Source of the DNA: Lachnospiraceae bacterium NK4A144
GTDB lineage: Bacteria > Bacillota > Clostridia > Lachnospirales > Lachnospiraceae
Assembly (NCBI GenBank): GCA_000424365.1
Contig: AUJT01000003.1
Location: 248,001-312,000, forward strand
Length of the DNA stretch: 64,000 nt
Direction: 5' to 3'
The first letter of the stretch is position 1. The number at the start of each line of letters is the position of its first letter. Position numbers and translations under genes: made by a program. Below, piece after piece: positions 9,458-16,263 of the stretch. The notes under the pieces were generated by a model. The model saw only the letters and a list, made by a program, of their open reading frames with translations, did not search any database and had not been told where the DNA came from.

Positions 9458-9991
9458 CTTACTATCCAATATCCTAAATACTTCCTGCATATCATCTGCA
9501 AAATAGATTTTTGACAGATCTTCTTTTCTGACAAAATCTGCTTCACACATCTTTTCTATCTGTATTTTTAATGAGTCATAAAAACCATTGATATTGCAGA
9601 GTATACAGCATTTATTATGTAAACCCAGTTTTGAATAAGACATTACTTCCGCGATCTCTTCCAGTGTTCCCGGACCTCCCGGAAGCGCTACATAGTGATC
9701 GGCAAGCTCTATCATCTTTGACTTTCTCTCAGCCATAGTTTCTGTGATAAACAGCTGATCCACATCTTCATACGCATGTCCCTGATCAACCATAAACTGC
9801 GGGATAACACCGATCGCATTACCTCCGGCTTTCAACGTGTGATCTGCAACAGTATTCATAAGCCCCGAGTTTCCGCATCCCCATACCAGTGTTCCTCCGT
9901 GGCTTCCGATATAGTTTCCAATCTCTTCCGCTGCCCTGTTAAAATCCGGATCGTTACCCATGAGAGCACCGCAATATACCGCTATATTCAT
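9455..9991 (-). CDS. LOG family protein (nucleoside 5'-monophosphate phosphoribohydrolase-like)
   Basis: A Rossmann-fold protein of the LOG/TIGR00730 family, whose characterised members release free base and ribose 5-phosphate from cytokinin-type or ordinary nucleoside monophosphates. The catalytic signature PGGPGTLEE is present near residue 106 together with GCGNSGLMN near residue 38. At 178 residues it has normal length. Its start is one base past the stop of the protease-like gene upstream, so the two are probably translated together. The physiological substrate in bacteria of this kind is not established. Confidence 0.88.
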   Translation of the reverse strand: MNIAVYCGALMGNDPDFNRAAEEIGNYIGSHGGTLVWGCGNSGLMNTVADHTLKAGGNAIGVIPQFMVDQGHAYEDVDQLFITETMAERKSKMIELADHYVALPGGPGTLEEIAEVMSYSKLGLHNKCCILCNINGFYDSLKIQIEKMCEADFVRKEDLSKIYFADDMQEVFRILDSK

Positions 9992-9992
9992 C

Positions 9993-10712
9993 TTATACCG
10001 TTTCCTCCAACTCTTTTATACCAACGAGAAAAATCCCTTTTCCCCGCTGTCCTCCGTCAATTTCACGGACGAGATCTATGATTTTTTTATAACTCTTACT
10101 CTGCACAGAATTATGTGGTCTATACCCATCAGCTTCTTTTGTGATGCATATGGTATGAGCCATCTTCATGATATCCAGACTGTCATTATATGCCGTAAGT
10201 ATCATGGCTCCTGCACGCTCCGCTATCGCAGCAAAGTCCTCTTCCTTATGCGACGCCTCTGCCTTAAATCCGTTTCGTACAAAAAAATCCACAGCCGACT
10301 TTGGCGAAGTGCCAAATTCCGCCCCAAAGATGCAACCGTCCTCTTCAAAAGAACGTATCAGCGACGCCATATCCGGATTCCTGCCAAATGATCGCAGCAC
10401 ATTAAAAACAGCTATTACCTCACAGCCTGAGTACTGCACCGTCTGAGTACCATAACGCATATCGGTATACCTGCTCTGATCCTCAATATATCCGTTCCTC
10501 AATATATGACGCGGAAACGCCTCCCGGTTTATCAAGAGGTTTTCATCCATAAGGCCTTTCCTGTCGATACGGAATTTGGTACGGGTCACGTCATCCACCT
10601 TTATATTGAACCACTTATTCCGACCGATTTTACGGAAAAATTCACAAAACCGTATGTAGTTTTTAGGCTTCACAACCAGTTTTTTTCTAAAATAAGTATT
10701 CATAAGTATCAC
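9993..10712 (-). CDS. C39-like cysteine peptidase family protein
   Basis: A 239-residue protein with a papain-like, peptidase C39-type core. The probable nucleophile lies in YSGCEVIAVFNVLRSFG near residue 90, followed by the helix typical of the fold. A histidine in KMAHTICITKEADGYRPHN near residue 195 is in the place expected for the catalytic His. There is no signal peptide, membrane segment or ABC domain, so it is not a bacteriocin exporter. The start could be the GTG at 10712 or the ATG at 10703; neither has a clear ribosome site. It is coupled to the LOG gene. Substrate unknown. Confidence 0.6.
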   Translation of the reverse strand: MILMNTYFRKKLVVKPKNYIRFCEFFRKIGRNKWFNIKVDDVTRTKFRIDRKGLMDENLLINREAFPRHILRNGYIEDQSRYTDMRYGTQTVQYSGCEVIAVFNVLRSFGRNPDMASLIRSFEEDGCIFGAEFGTSPKSAVDFFVRNGFKAEASHKEEDFAAIAERAGAMILTAYNDSLDIMKMAHTICITKEADGYRPHNSVQSKSYKKIIDLVREIDGGQRGKGIFLVGIKELEETV

Positions 10713-10824
10713 GATACCACATATTTTACAAATCTTCCTATTTTCTTTAACGCGTTTTAAGAATTTTGTGATTTAATTATGATGTAAGAAATTTTTTAGT
10801 TCATCATAAACTAAAAAGGGGGAC

Positions 10825-10841
10825 GGGCGCGCTGCGCGCCC
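10825..10841 (+). promoter_or_regulatory. GC hairpin between ribosome site and start codon
   Basis: GGGCGCG and CGCGCCC pair around a CTG loop. The only ribosome-binding-like sequence for the next gene, AAAAAGGGGGA at 10814-10822, lies upstream of the hairpin, and the ATG follows 10 bases after it. Folding the hairpin would bring the two to a normal distance. Confidence 0.6.
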
Positions 10842-10851
10842 TGAAAAAATT

Positions 10852-12003
10852 ATGAAAAAGAGAATACTATTTCTACTGACAACGGTGCTTCTGACCAGCT
10901 CTGTTATCACTGCCTGCGGCGGTTCGGGAAGCTACGCATCAAAGAGCAATGACACCTATGATTCCCGTCAGATCGAAAGTGCCGCAGCCGGAGCCGCGTA
11001 TGAAGATTCTGCAGAAGCCGAGTACGCCGACGATTCCTACAACGAAGAAAGCGCTGAGAGCGAAAAAGGAAGTGATAATTCAGGTTTCGACTCCGGAAGT
11101 GATTCTTTACCTGACAATTCCGACGAAACTGTGACTCTCAGGAAAGATAAGCTCGTCTACCATGCTAATGTTTCCATCAGCACAAAAAAATTTGATGATA
11201 CTTTATCCGGATGCCGCGCACTTGCCGATAAATATGAGGCGATCATCCAGAGCGAAAACTTCTCTGATAGCGATACCTCCTGGTATACATCCGAAGAAGC
11301 CCGCTCCAGAAACGGTTATTCACGCTACTACACTGTAGAGCTCCGTATCCCGTCCAAAAACTTTGACGCATTTCTTAATTCCGCAGGAGATCTGGAAGGC
11401 GTCATCACAAACCGTGACTCAAATGTCACAAATATCTCTGCACAGTATTATGATGCGCAGGAAGAAATGAAGGCGTACGAGGCGGAGCTCACACGTCTCT
11501 ATGCACTCATGGATCAGGCGACAGAGATGAGCGATATACTGACACTCGAAGAACGGATAACCGATGTTCAGACAAAACTGAATCAGGTCAAGTCCAGCCT
11601 CCGTACCATGGATACCGATGTAGCTTATTCCTATATCACTCTGAATATTGATGAAGTTGCTCCGAGTGCTGTTATCACCGAAACTGATGAACCTACATTT
11701 GGTGAGAAACTTAAGGAAGCCTTTGGTCATTCCATCTCTGCATTTGTTAAGTTTATCCAGGCTATTATCCTCATCTTTGCAAGCACCTGGACCTTCCTGA
11801 TCCTGTTAGCACTGATCATATTCCTGATCGTACGACTGATCATTAGTGCTGACCGTAAGTCAAAGAAAAAACATGCACAGCAATTTGAGGCAATGAGGCA
11901 GAATCCGCCGATCAACAACGATCCGAAAAATATTCCGGTCAACTTTGATCAGCAGAATATACCGGAAAACAAACATGATGACCAGAACAAAACCAACAAA
12001 TAA
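10852..12003 (+). CDS. DUF4349 domain lipoprotein
   Basis: A membrane-anchored lipoprotein of 383 residues. The signal peptide ends in a lipobox (VITACGG, Cys about 22), followed by a Ser/Asp/Glu-rich linker to about residue 95. The DUF4349 domain (about 98-268) starts with KLVYHANVSISTKKFDD and contains a long coiled coil from about 195 to 255. A membrane segment lies near 300-330 and a basic, Asn-rich tail ends the protein. The family is common in Firmicutes and has no known reaction; a cell-envelope role is likely. It stands alone, and its start region carries an unusual hairpin. Confidence 0.85.
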   Translation: MKKRILFLLTTVLLTSSVITACGGSGSYASKSNDTYDSRQIESAAAGAAYEDSAEAEYADDSYNEESAESEKGSDNSGFDSGSDSLPDNSDETVTLRKDKLVYHANVSISTKKFDDTLSGCRALADKYEAIIQSENFSDSDTSWYTSEEARSRNGYSRYYTVELRIPSKNFDAFLNSAGDLEGVITNRDSNVTNISAQYYDAQEEMKAYEAELTRLYALMDQATEMSDILTLEERITDVQTKLNQVKSSLRTMDTDVAYSYITLNIDEVAPSAVITETDEPTFGEKLKEAFGHSISAFVKFIQAIILIFASTWTFLILLALIIFLIVRLIISADRKSKKKHAQQFEAMRQNPPINNDPKNIPVNFDQQNIPENKHDDQNKTNK

Positions 12004-12035
12004 AAATTAATCCTTTTTTCTGTATTCATCACAAA

Positions 12036-12060
12036 GCGAGGAAGCCACAGGCTTCCTCGC
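12036..12060 (+). terminator. hairpin after the DUF4349 gene
   Basis: An 11-bp perfect stem, GCGAGGAAGCC with GGCTTCCTCGC around ACA, 30 bases after the stop codon. The T-run after it is weak, but the position and the strength of the stem fit a terminator. Confidence 0.65.
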
Positions 12061-12079
12061 TCACTACAATTTGTATTAA

Positions 12080-12304
12080 TCACTGAATCCAATCTACCGG
12101 ATCAGAATAGTTTTCTTCGAACCATTTATCGTAGTCTTCTATGTATTTTCCATTCACTATAAGCTTACCAAAATAACCTCCGTCCCGTTTTTCGCATCTG
12201 TTCCACCAAACGCAAAATGACCGCAGATCAGCTCCCCATGCTGTATCTGCGGTCATTTTGTGTTTTATTGATAATCTCCCCTCAGAGATTTCGTTACTAT
12301 TCAC
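12080..12304 (-). pseudogene. small ORF, probably the 3' remnant of a lost gene
   Basis: A 74-codon frame. Its last 30 residues (GKLIVNGKYIEDYDKWFEEN and on to a DPVDWIQ end) look like the C-terminus of a real soluble protein. The first half is made by a strong hairpin at 12212-12261 whose two arms translate into the peptide, so the N-terminus is unlikely to be authentic and no ribosome site precedes it. I do not recognise the family. Confidence 0.3.
12212..12261. terminator. bidirectional hairpin
   Basis: CAAAATGACCGCAGAT pairs perfectly with ATCTGCGGTCATTTTG around a 17-base loop. T-rich sequence follows on the right and A-rich on the left. It could end transcripts from either side. Confidence 0.6.
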
Positions 12305-12580
12305 TCGCCTATAGCTCGCTTACGTAACAAGATTGTCAATCACGACACTAATACAATAAGTAATAACCCTTAATCACTTTATCGAATTAACGTGCTCATG
12401 TGAATAGTTTACCATAATTCTCGCTGAGCTAAAGTTCTTTTTTAAATACAAAAAGACATTTTTACCTAATAAGATCATTTTTAATAAATTATTATAGTAC
12501 TTTTAAACCACCATTTTATTTTTAATACGATCGTCACCTCAAAAAATAACAAATTACACTTTACATAACACCTTCAAACC
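12305..12580. other. AT-rich gap with a family B fragment
   Basis: No gene is seen. The first bases (about 12299-12327) carry the TTCACTCG...AGCTCGCTTACGTAAC block shared with 7527-7556 and 13126-13152. The rest is AT-rich and featureless. Confidence 0.5.
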
Positions 12581-12835
12581 TTAAAATCTTACCATCCTCG
12601 CAAACTTTGTTTCCACTCCGGCTGTCGGGATGTAATAATGCTCGTCCTCTTCATAGTCAAGTTTCGTTGCTGCTCCTGCTGTAGGGGCATATTCTGATTC
12701 ACTTACGCTTCTGGCTGCCAGAACTTTAGCTACACCAAGTGACTTCACATGCTCCACACCACCCTTAGCTGCGCAGACTACTATGTAACTCAGTAGCAAT
12801 AATACAAATATCACGCTGCGAAGTTTTTTGATCAT
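12581..12835 (-). CDS. small exported peptide of unknown function
   Basis: An 84-residue protein with a basic start (MIKKLR), a hydrophobic stretch of about 16 residues and a possible cleavage after VVCA, then a polar tail. The tail repeats one motif: YAPTAGAATKLDYEED followed by YIPTAGVETKF, 20 residues apart. AAAGGGG lies 7-8 bases before the ATG. It has no recognisable domain and stands alone in a gene-poor stretch. It could be a secreted or surface peptide, a pheromone-like precursor, or a short remnant of a larger exported protein; the repeat and the good ribosome site favour a real gene. Confidence 0.55.
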   Translation of the reverse strand: MIKKLRSVIFVLLLLSYIVVCAAKGGVEHVKSLGVAKVLAARSVSESEYAPTAGAATKLDYEEDEHYYIPTAGVETKFARMVRF

Positions 12836-13068
12836 ATTTATACCCCTTTCTTTTGTTTAAAGTGTAAAATAGTTCTCCACTTAACTATTCACTTTTTGTT
12901 TATATATGATAATAATACGTATTTTTTTCAAGGGGATGGGTTCTTTATCAGAAACAATACCGGACGTTTCTCATAACGTAGGTTTTTATAACATATGAAA
13001 CAACCCTCGCTGTGCTCTATACTCGTTTTCCTAAATTTTCTCTAAAATAGAACTTTTTTAAAAACAAA
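12836..13068. other. gap without genes
   Basis: AT-rich sequence upstream of the small exported peptide. The peptide's promoter should be here, but I cannot pick a convincing pair of hexamers. Confidence 0.4.
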
Positions 13069-13116
13069 ACGAGCGCTCTTTCAAGCGTATACAATTACGT
13101 ATACAAGAGCGCTCGT
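13061..13116 (-). terminator. terminator of mntP with nested GTATAC repeat
   Basis: ACGAGCGCTCTT pairs with AAGAGCGCTCGT (12 bp), and inside the loop GTATAC occurs twice and can pair with itself. On the leftward strand the stem is followed by TTTGTTTT. It lies about 85 bases after the mntP stop. Confidence 0.75.
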
Positions 13117-13125
13117 TATAACATT

Positions 13126-13180
13126 TCACTCGCTTACAGCTCGCTCATGTTACGGATTTTGCAATAAAATCCAATGGCTA
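13126..13180. repeat. family B repeat fragment
   Basis: The left part (TTCACTCGCTTACAGCTCGC) matches in inverted form the right half of the element at 7482-7570. The right part, AAAATCCAATGGCT, matches in inverted form the sequence at about 45043-45057 in the element near the Rpn gene. It is a mosaic of two other copies. Confidence 0.6.
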
Positions 13181-13200
13181 TTCATCTCTACTTTATGAAC

Positions 13201-13797
13201 TCAAATCCCTGTTACAAATATCTCTATCCCGATCAGGATAAGGATTATACCACCAAAGACTGTTGCCTTATCCGCAAGTTTTTCACCGAATTTCTTTCCG
13301 AAATGAAGTCCTACTATGCAGATGATAAAGGTCGTGACAGCGATAAGTACACTGCAGGAAAATGCCGATGCTGCGCGGTATGTCGCAATGGTAAAGCCTA
13401 CAGACAGAGCATCGATGGATGTGGCTATTCCCTGCATAATAAGCGTTGCATTGCTCAAGCTCTTTAACTCACCGGTATCTTCTTCGTTCTTGTCATTCTC
13501 ATCTTTTTTTTCAAATAGCCCCTCATAGACCATCTTTCCGCCTATATACAGGAGAAGCAGCAGTGCGATCCAGGGGATAAATTTCTGAAATGCCTCGAAA
13601 TATTCTGCTATCGTATGTACGCAAAACCATCCTATCATCGGCATGGCAAACTGAAATCCCGCGTAAGTACTTGCTATCTTACAGGTACGTCCTGCCGGCA
13701 TTTTCGGTTCATTCAGACCATTTACTATAGATACTGAAAACGCATCCATGGCAAGTCCTACACCAAGCATGATGCTGTTTAATAAAAATCTGAACAT
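13201..13797 (-). CDS. mntP: manganese efflux pump MntP family protein
   Basis: A six-segment membrane protein of the MntP (DUF204) family, which exports Mn2+ and protects against manganese excess. The two pseudo-symmetric signatures with membrane aspartates are present, GLAMDAFSVS near residue 15 and IATSIDALSVG near residue 125, separated by an acidic, lysine-rich cytoplasmic loop. The start at 13797 has GGAGG with ideal spacing; an upstream in-frame start lacks one. I looked for a Mn (yybP-ykoY) riboswitch in the short leader and see none, only a GC-rich hairpin at 13825-13853. Confidence 0.88.
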   Translation of the reverse strand: MFRFLLNSIMLGVGLAMDAFSVSIVNGLNEPKMPAGRTCKIASTYAGFQFAMPMIGWFCVHTIAEYFEAFQKFIPWIALLLLLYIGGKMVYEGLFEKKDENDKNEEDTGELKSLSNATLIMQGIATSIDALSVGFTIATYRAASAFSCSVLIAVTTFIICIVGLHFGKKFGEKLADKATVFGGIILILIGIEIFVTGI

Positions 13798-13824
13798 CTG
13801 ATCCTCCGAGAACAGCAAAATGAA

Positions 13825-13853
13825 CCCGGGGAAGATTCGACACTATCCCCGGG
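13825..13853 (-). terminator. hairpin between ABC operon and mntP
   Basis: CCCGGGGA pairs with TCCCCGGG. It lies 50 bases after the ABC ATPase stop and 28 bases before the mntP start on the same strand. The following T-stretch is weak (TTCATTTT), so it may be a leaky terminator that lets some transcription enter mntP. Confidence 0.5.
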
Positions 13854-13901
13854 CAATTATCTTTTAAATATTGATATGATAACAGAGCATGACTACTTTC
13901 G

Positions 13902-14603
13902 TCAAATGATGGCTTCTTTTTCCTCCTGAACCGGAATATACTCTAAGGTTCCATTCTGAATCTTCAGGCTTCTGTCTGCATATTTTTCTGCATCGTTTTC
14001 ATGGGTTACGACCAGTACAGAGGCCCCTTCACGCGCTTTTTTACGAAGCAGTTCAAAAATAAGTTCCGTATTTTCGTCGTCGAGATCTCCTGTAGGTTCA
14101 TCCGCTAAAATAACCCGCGGGTTATTTATAAGTGCTCTTGCTGCCGACATCCTCCTAAGTTCTCCGCCGGAGAGTTCACTTGGCGAAGATCCTGCGAGTT
14201 CTGAAATCCCCAATAACTTCAAAAGCTCAAATCCGCGGCTCTCAACATCCCCATCCTTATGAAATAAGACTGACGGGAGGCATACATTTTGCAGAACACT
14301 CAGCGTATGTATCGCAAAATGTTCCTGCGGTATGACTCCGATCAGCGTATTTCTAAGTACCGACAGCGGTCCGTCTCCGAGAGAGTAGATATCCGTTCCA
14401 TCTAGAAAGATCTTTCCGCTTGTCGGCTTACTGAGCCCCGCAAAGATATTTAAAAGGGTGCTCTTGCCGCTGCCTGAGCGCCCTTTAAGTACTGTCAGTT
14501 CCCCATCTGCCAGTACCAGATCTGTGTTCTTTAGTGCAAAAAAACTGCTTTTTTTCCCTTTTCTCGTGTATTCCTTTGTTATACTCTGCGCCTCAAGGCT
14601 CAT
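13902..14603 (-). CDS. ABC transporter ATP-binding protein (MacB/LolD type)
   Basis: A 233-residue ATPase of the MacB/LolD/FtsE group, which drives FtsX-like permeases that work mechanically on substrates at the outer face of the membrane. Walker A is GRSGSGKST, the signature is LSGGELRRM, Walker B is VILADEPTGDLD and the switch region is VVTHENDAE. A GGGGAGG site precedes the ATG. Its start is one base past the permease stop, so the two are made together. The signature LSGGELRR and the paired permease point to this group rather than to importers. Confidence 0.9.
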   Translation of the reverse strand: MSLEAQSITKEYTRKGKKSSFFALKNTDLVLADGELTVLKGRSGSGKSTLLNIFAGLSKPTSGKIFLDGTDIYSLGDGPLSVLRNTLIGVIPQEHFAIHTLSVLQNVCLPSVLFHKDGDVESRGFELLKLLGISELAGSSPSELSGGELRRMSAARALINNPRVILADEPTGDLDDENTELIFELLRKKAREGASVLVVTHENDAEKYADRSLKIQNGTLEYIPVQEEKEAII

Positions 14604-14604
14604 A

Positions 14605-15810
14605 TCAATTACCTCCCCTTAATATGTATGCTGTATCTATCCTGCTGATCCTTAAGGTGGAATACGCCGCAGACAACACCTCTGATAAAACAGTAACCGA
14701 TATTGCTATTATCGCCAGCAGCACAAGGTTCCATGTCCCGGGTAATAGAAATGGCAGTCCGAGTTTATTCTCTATCAGAGTTCCAAACTGTACTAAAACA
14801 AACAATCCTGTAAGTGATCCGATGACAGCACCGACTATTCCGATAATAAGAGTTTCTTCCATTATGATGGAAGCCAGCCTTTTTCGTGAGACACCGATCA
14901 TCCTTAGAAGTGCGAATTCCTTTATCCTGCCGTTCACGCTAAGGTTAAAAGACAAAATGAGTATTCCGATACCGAGTATCCAGATAGCCGCTGACAGACC
15001 GCCTATCAGATCTGCCGCGCCTCTAAGACTTTCTGACACTCCGGCTATGAGATCTCTTGTCTGCACTGCCTTGACGCCCTCAATATTTTTGTTGATATCA
15101 AGCCTTATCTGCTGCGCCGTATGTGCCTTATCAACATTTACCATCAGGCATGAGACTACTTTATCCGGATCAACATCACCGAATTTATTCATATTTCTGT
15201 TGATCGCCGATCGCATCAGCTCTTTTATGGTATTGGAATTTGTAAATACTGCTGTGTCAAAACTTGTTCCTGTTTTTTCAAGCTTTGCTGCTACATGACA
15301 CTCTTTCCCATAGAAATAAAGACTGTCCCCAACATAGGCGTTTAAGCTGCTTCCTATAATGACATCCATGTCCTGCGGCTCTTTCGCCAGACTGCGCTTT
15401 ATCCATGGAGAAACCGAGAAGTCTGTCTCCGGATCATATCCTATGATCTGAACCGGAACTGAACAGCACCCTGAATTTGCTGAAGCCAGGAAAAACTGGG
15501 ACGACATCTCCTGAATGCCTGCGAGTTTAGCTATTTCTGCTGTTTTCTCACTGTCCATATAAAACTCGCCGATGCTTCCATTCAGAACAATATTTTCGAT
15601 CTGTGACTGCTCATAAGCCTCCTCAGGCACGATCATCAGATCTGCTCCCAGTCTTGACTCCAGTGAGAAAAGCCCTGTCCGCAGGCTCTTTATAACAAGA
15701 GTTCCTGCGAACAGTGTCAATGAAAGCAAAGATGTCAACAGTATCAGAGCTATTGCTCTGCCCGGTCTGCCCACCAGATTTTTATATGGCAGACTTTTGT
15801 CTATCTTCAT
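14605..15810 (-). CDS. FtsX-like ABC permease
   Basis: A MacB/FtsX-family permease of about 401 residues. One N-terminal membrane segment (about 17-40) is followed by a large extracellular domain of about 220 residues and three C-terminal membrane segments; the FtsX domain begins around LILSFNLSVNGRIKEFALLR, the usual loop that contacts the ATPase. The ATG at 15810 has GGAG seven bases upstream and is preferred to a GTG one codon earlier. It overlaps the end of the DUF4418 gene by 29 bases, which ties the three genes into one unit. Substrate unknown. Confidence 0.88.
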   Translation of the reverse strand: MKIDKSLPYKNLVGRPGRAIALILLTSLLSLTLFAGTLVIKSLRTGLFSLESRLGADLMIVPEEAYEQSQIENIVLNGSIGEFYMDSEKTAEIAKLAGIQEMSSQFFLASANSGCCSVPVQIIGYDPETDFSVSPWIKRSLAKEPQDMDVIIGSSLNAYVGDSLYFYGKECHVAAKLEKTGTSFDTAVFTNSNTIKELMRSAINRNMNKFGDVDPDKVVSCLMVNVDKAHTAQQIRLDINKNIEGVKAVQTRDLIAGVSESLRGAADLIGGLSAAIWILGIGILILSFNLSVNGRIKEFALLRMIGVSRKRLASIIMEETLIIGIVGAVIGSLTGLFVLVQFGTLIENKLGLPFLLPGTWNLVLLAIIAISVTVLSEVLSAAYSTLRISRIDTAYILRGGN

Positions 15811-16234
15811 CACTATACTCCACTCTGCTGCTCCTTATGTTAAGAACAGCATTTACGACTCCGACAAGGATCAAAAGAACCGAAACGACTGTTACAGCCG
15901 GCTTCATCACTGCCTGGCAATACATGTCCTCCATCATGCATAAGCTAAATATCCTTCCAGGGATCGCAGCGGCAACGCATGCAAGTACAACACCGGTCTC
16001 CGACAAAAATGCCTTGATCTTTCTATCATTTACAAAAAACTGTACAACAGCCACCAGAACCGATATAGCTGCCACTATCAGTACTGCCGTTTCAGCGGTA
16101 TGGCACCTCATAAAAGTGCCGTCTTCCTTGGGACCGCAGGCATGGAACACAAATTTTGTACCGAGCAGAAGTACGAGGCTAAAAGCCAGTACCACAACAT
16201 CTCCAATAAATATGTTTTTAATCTTTTCCTTCAT
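15782..16234 (-). CDS. DUF4418 family membrane protein
   Basis: A 150-residue protein with four hydrophobic segments, which I match to DUF4418 on the short loop GPKEDGTFMRCHTAETAV near residue 35 and the paired CMMEDMYC near residue 100. It is first in a three-gene set with an FtsX-like permease and its ATPase, an arrangement I recall for this family. It is probably an accessory membrane subunit of that transporter. Cysteines in the outer loops are conspicuous and could be redox active; that is inference. Confidence 0.7.
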   Translation of the reverse strand: MKEKIKNIFIGDVVVLAFSLVLLLGTKFVFHACGPKEDGTFMRCHTAETAVLIVAAISVLVAVVQFFVNDRKIKAFLSETGVVLACVAAAIPGRIFSLCMMEDMYCQAVMKPAVTVVSVLLILVGVVNAVLNIRSSRVEYSDEDRQKSAI

Positions 16235-16263
16235 TACTATTTTTCTCCCGCTTTCTCTCTGCC

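Noticed and set aside
9291-9506. Rightward frame of 71 codons
   Set aside because: It runs through the LOG-operon terminator and has no ribosome site or protein-like pattern.
13798-13901. Manganese (yybP-ykoY) riboswitch ahead of mntP
   Set aside because: The gap is only about 100 bases, holds one simple hairpin and lacks the conserved loops of that riboswitch.
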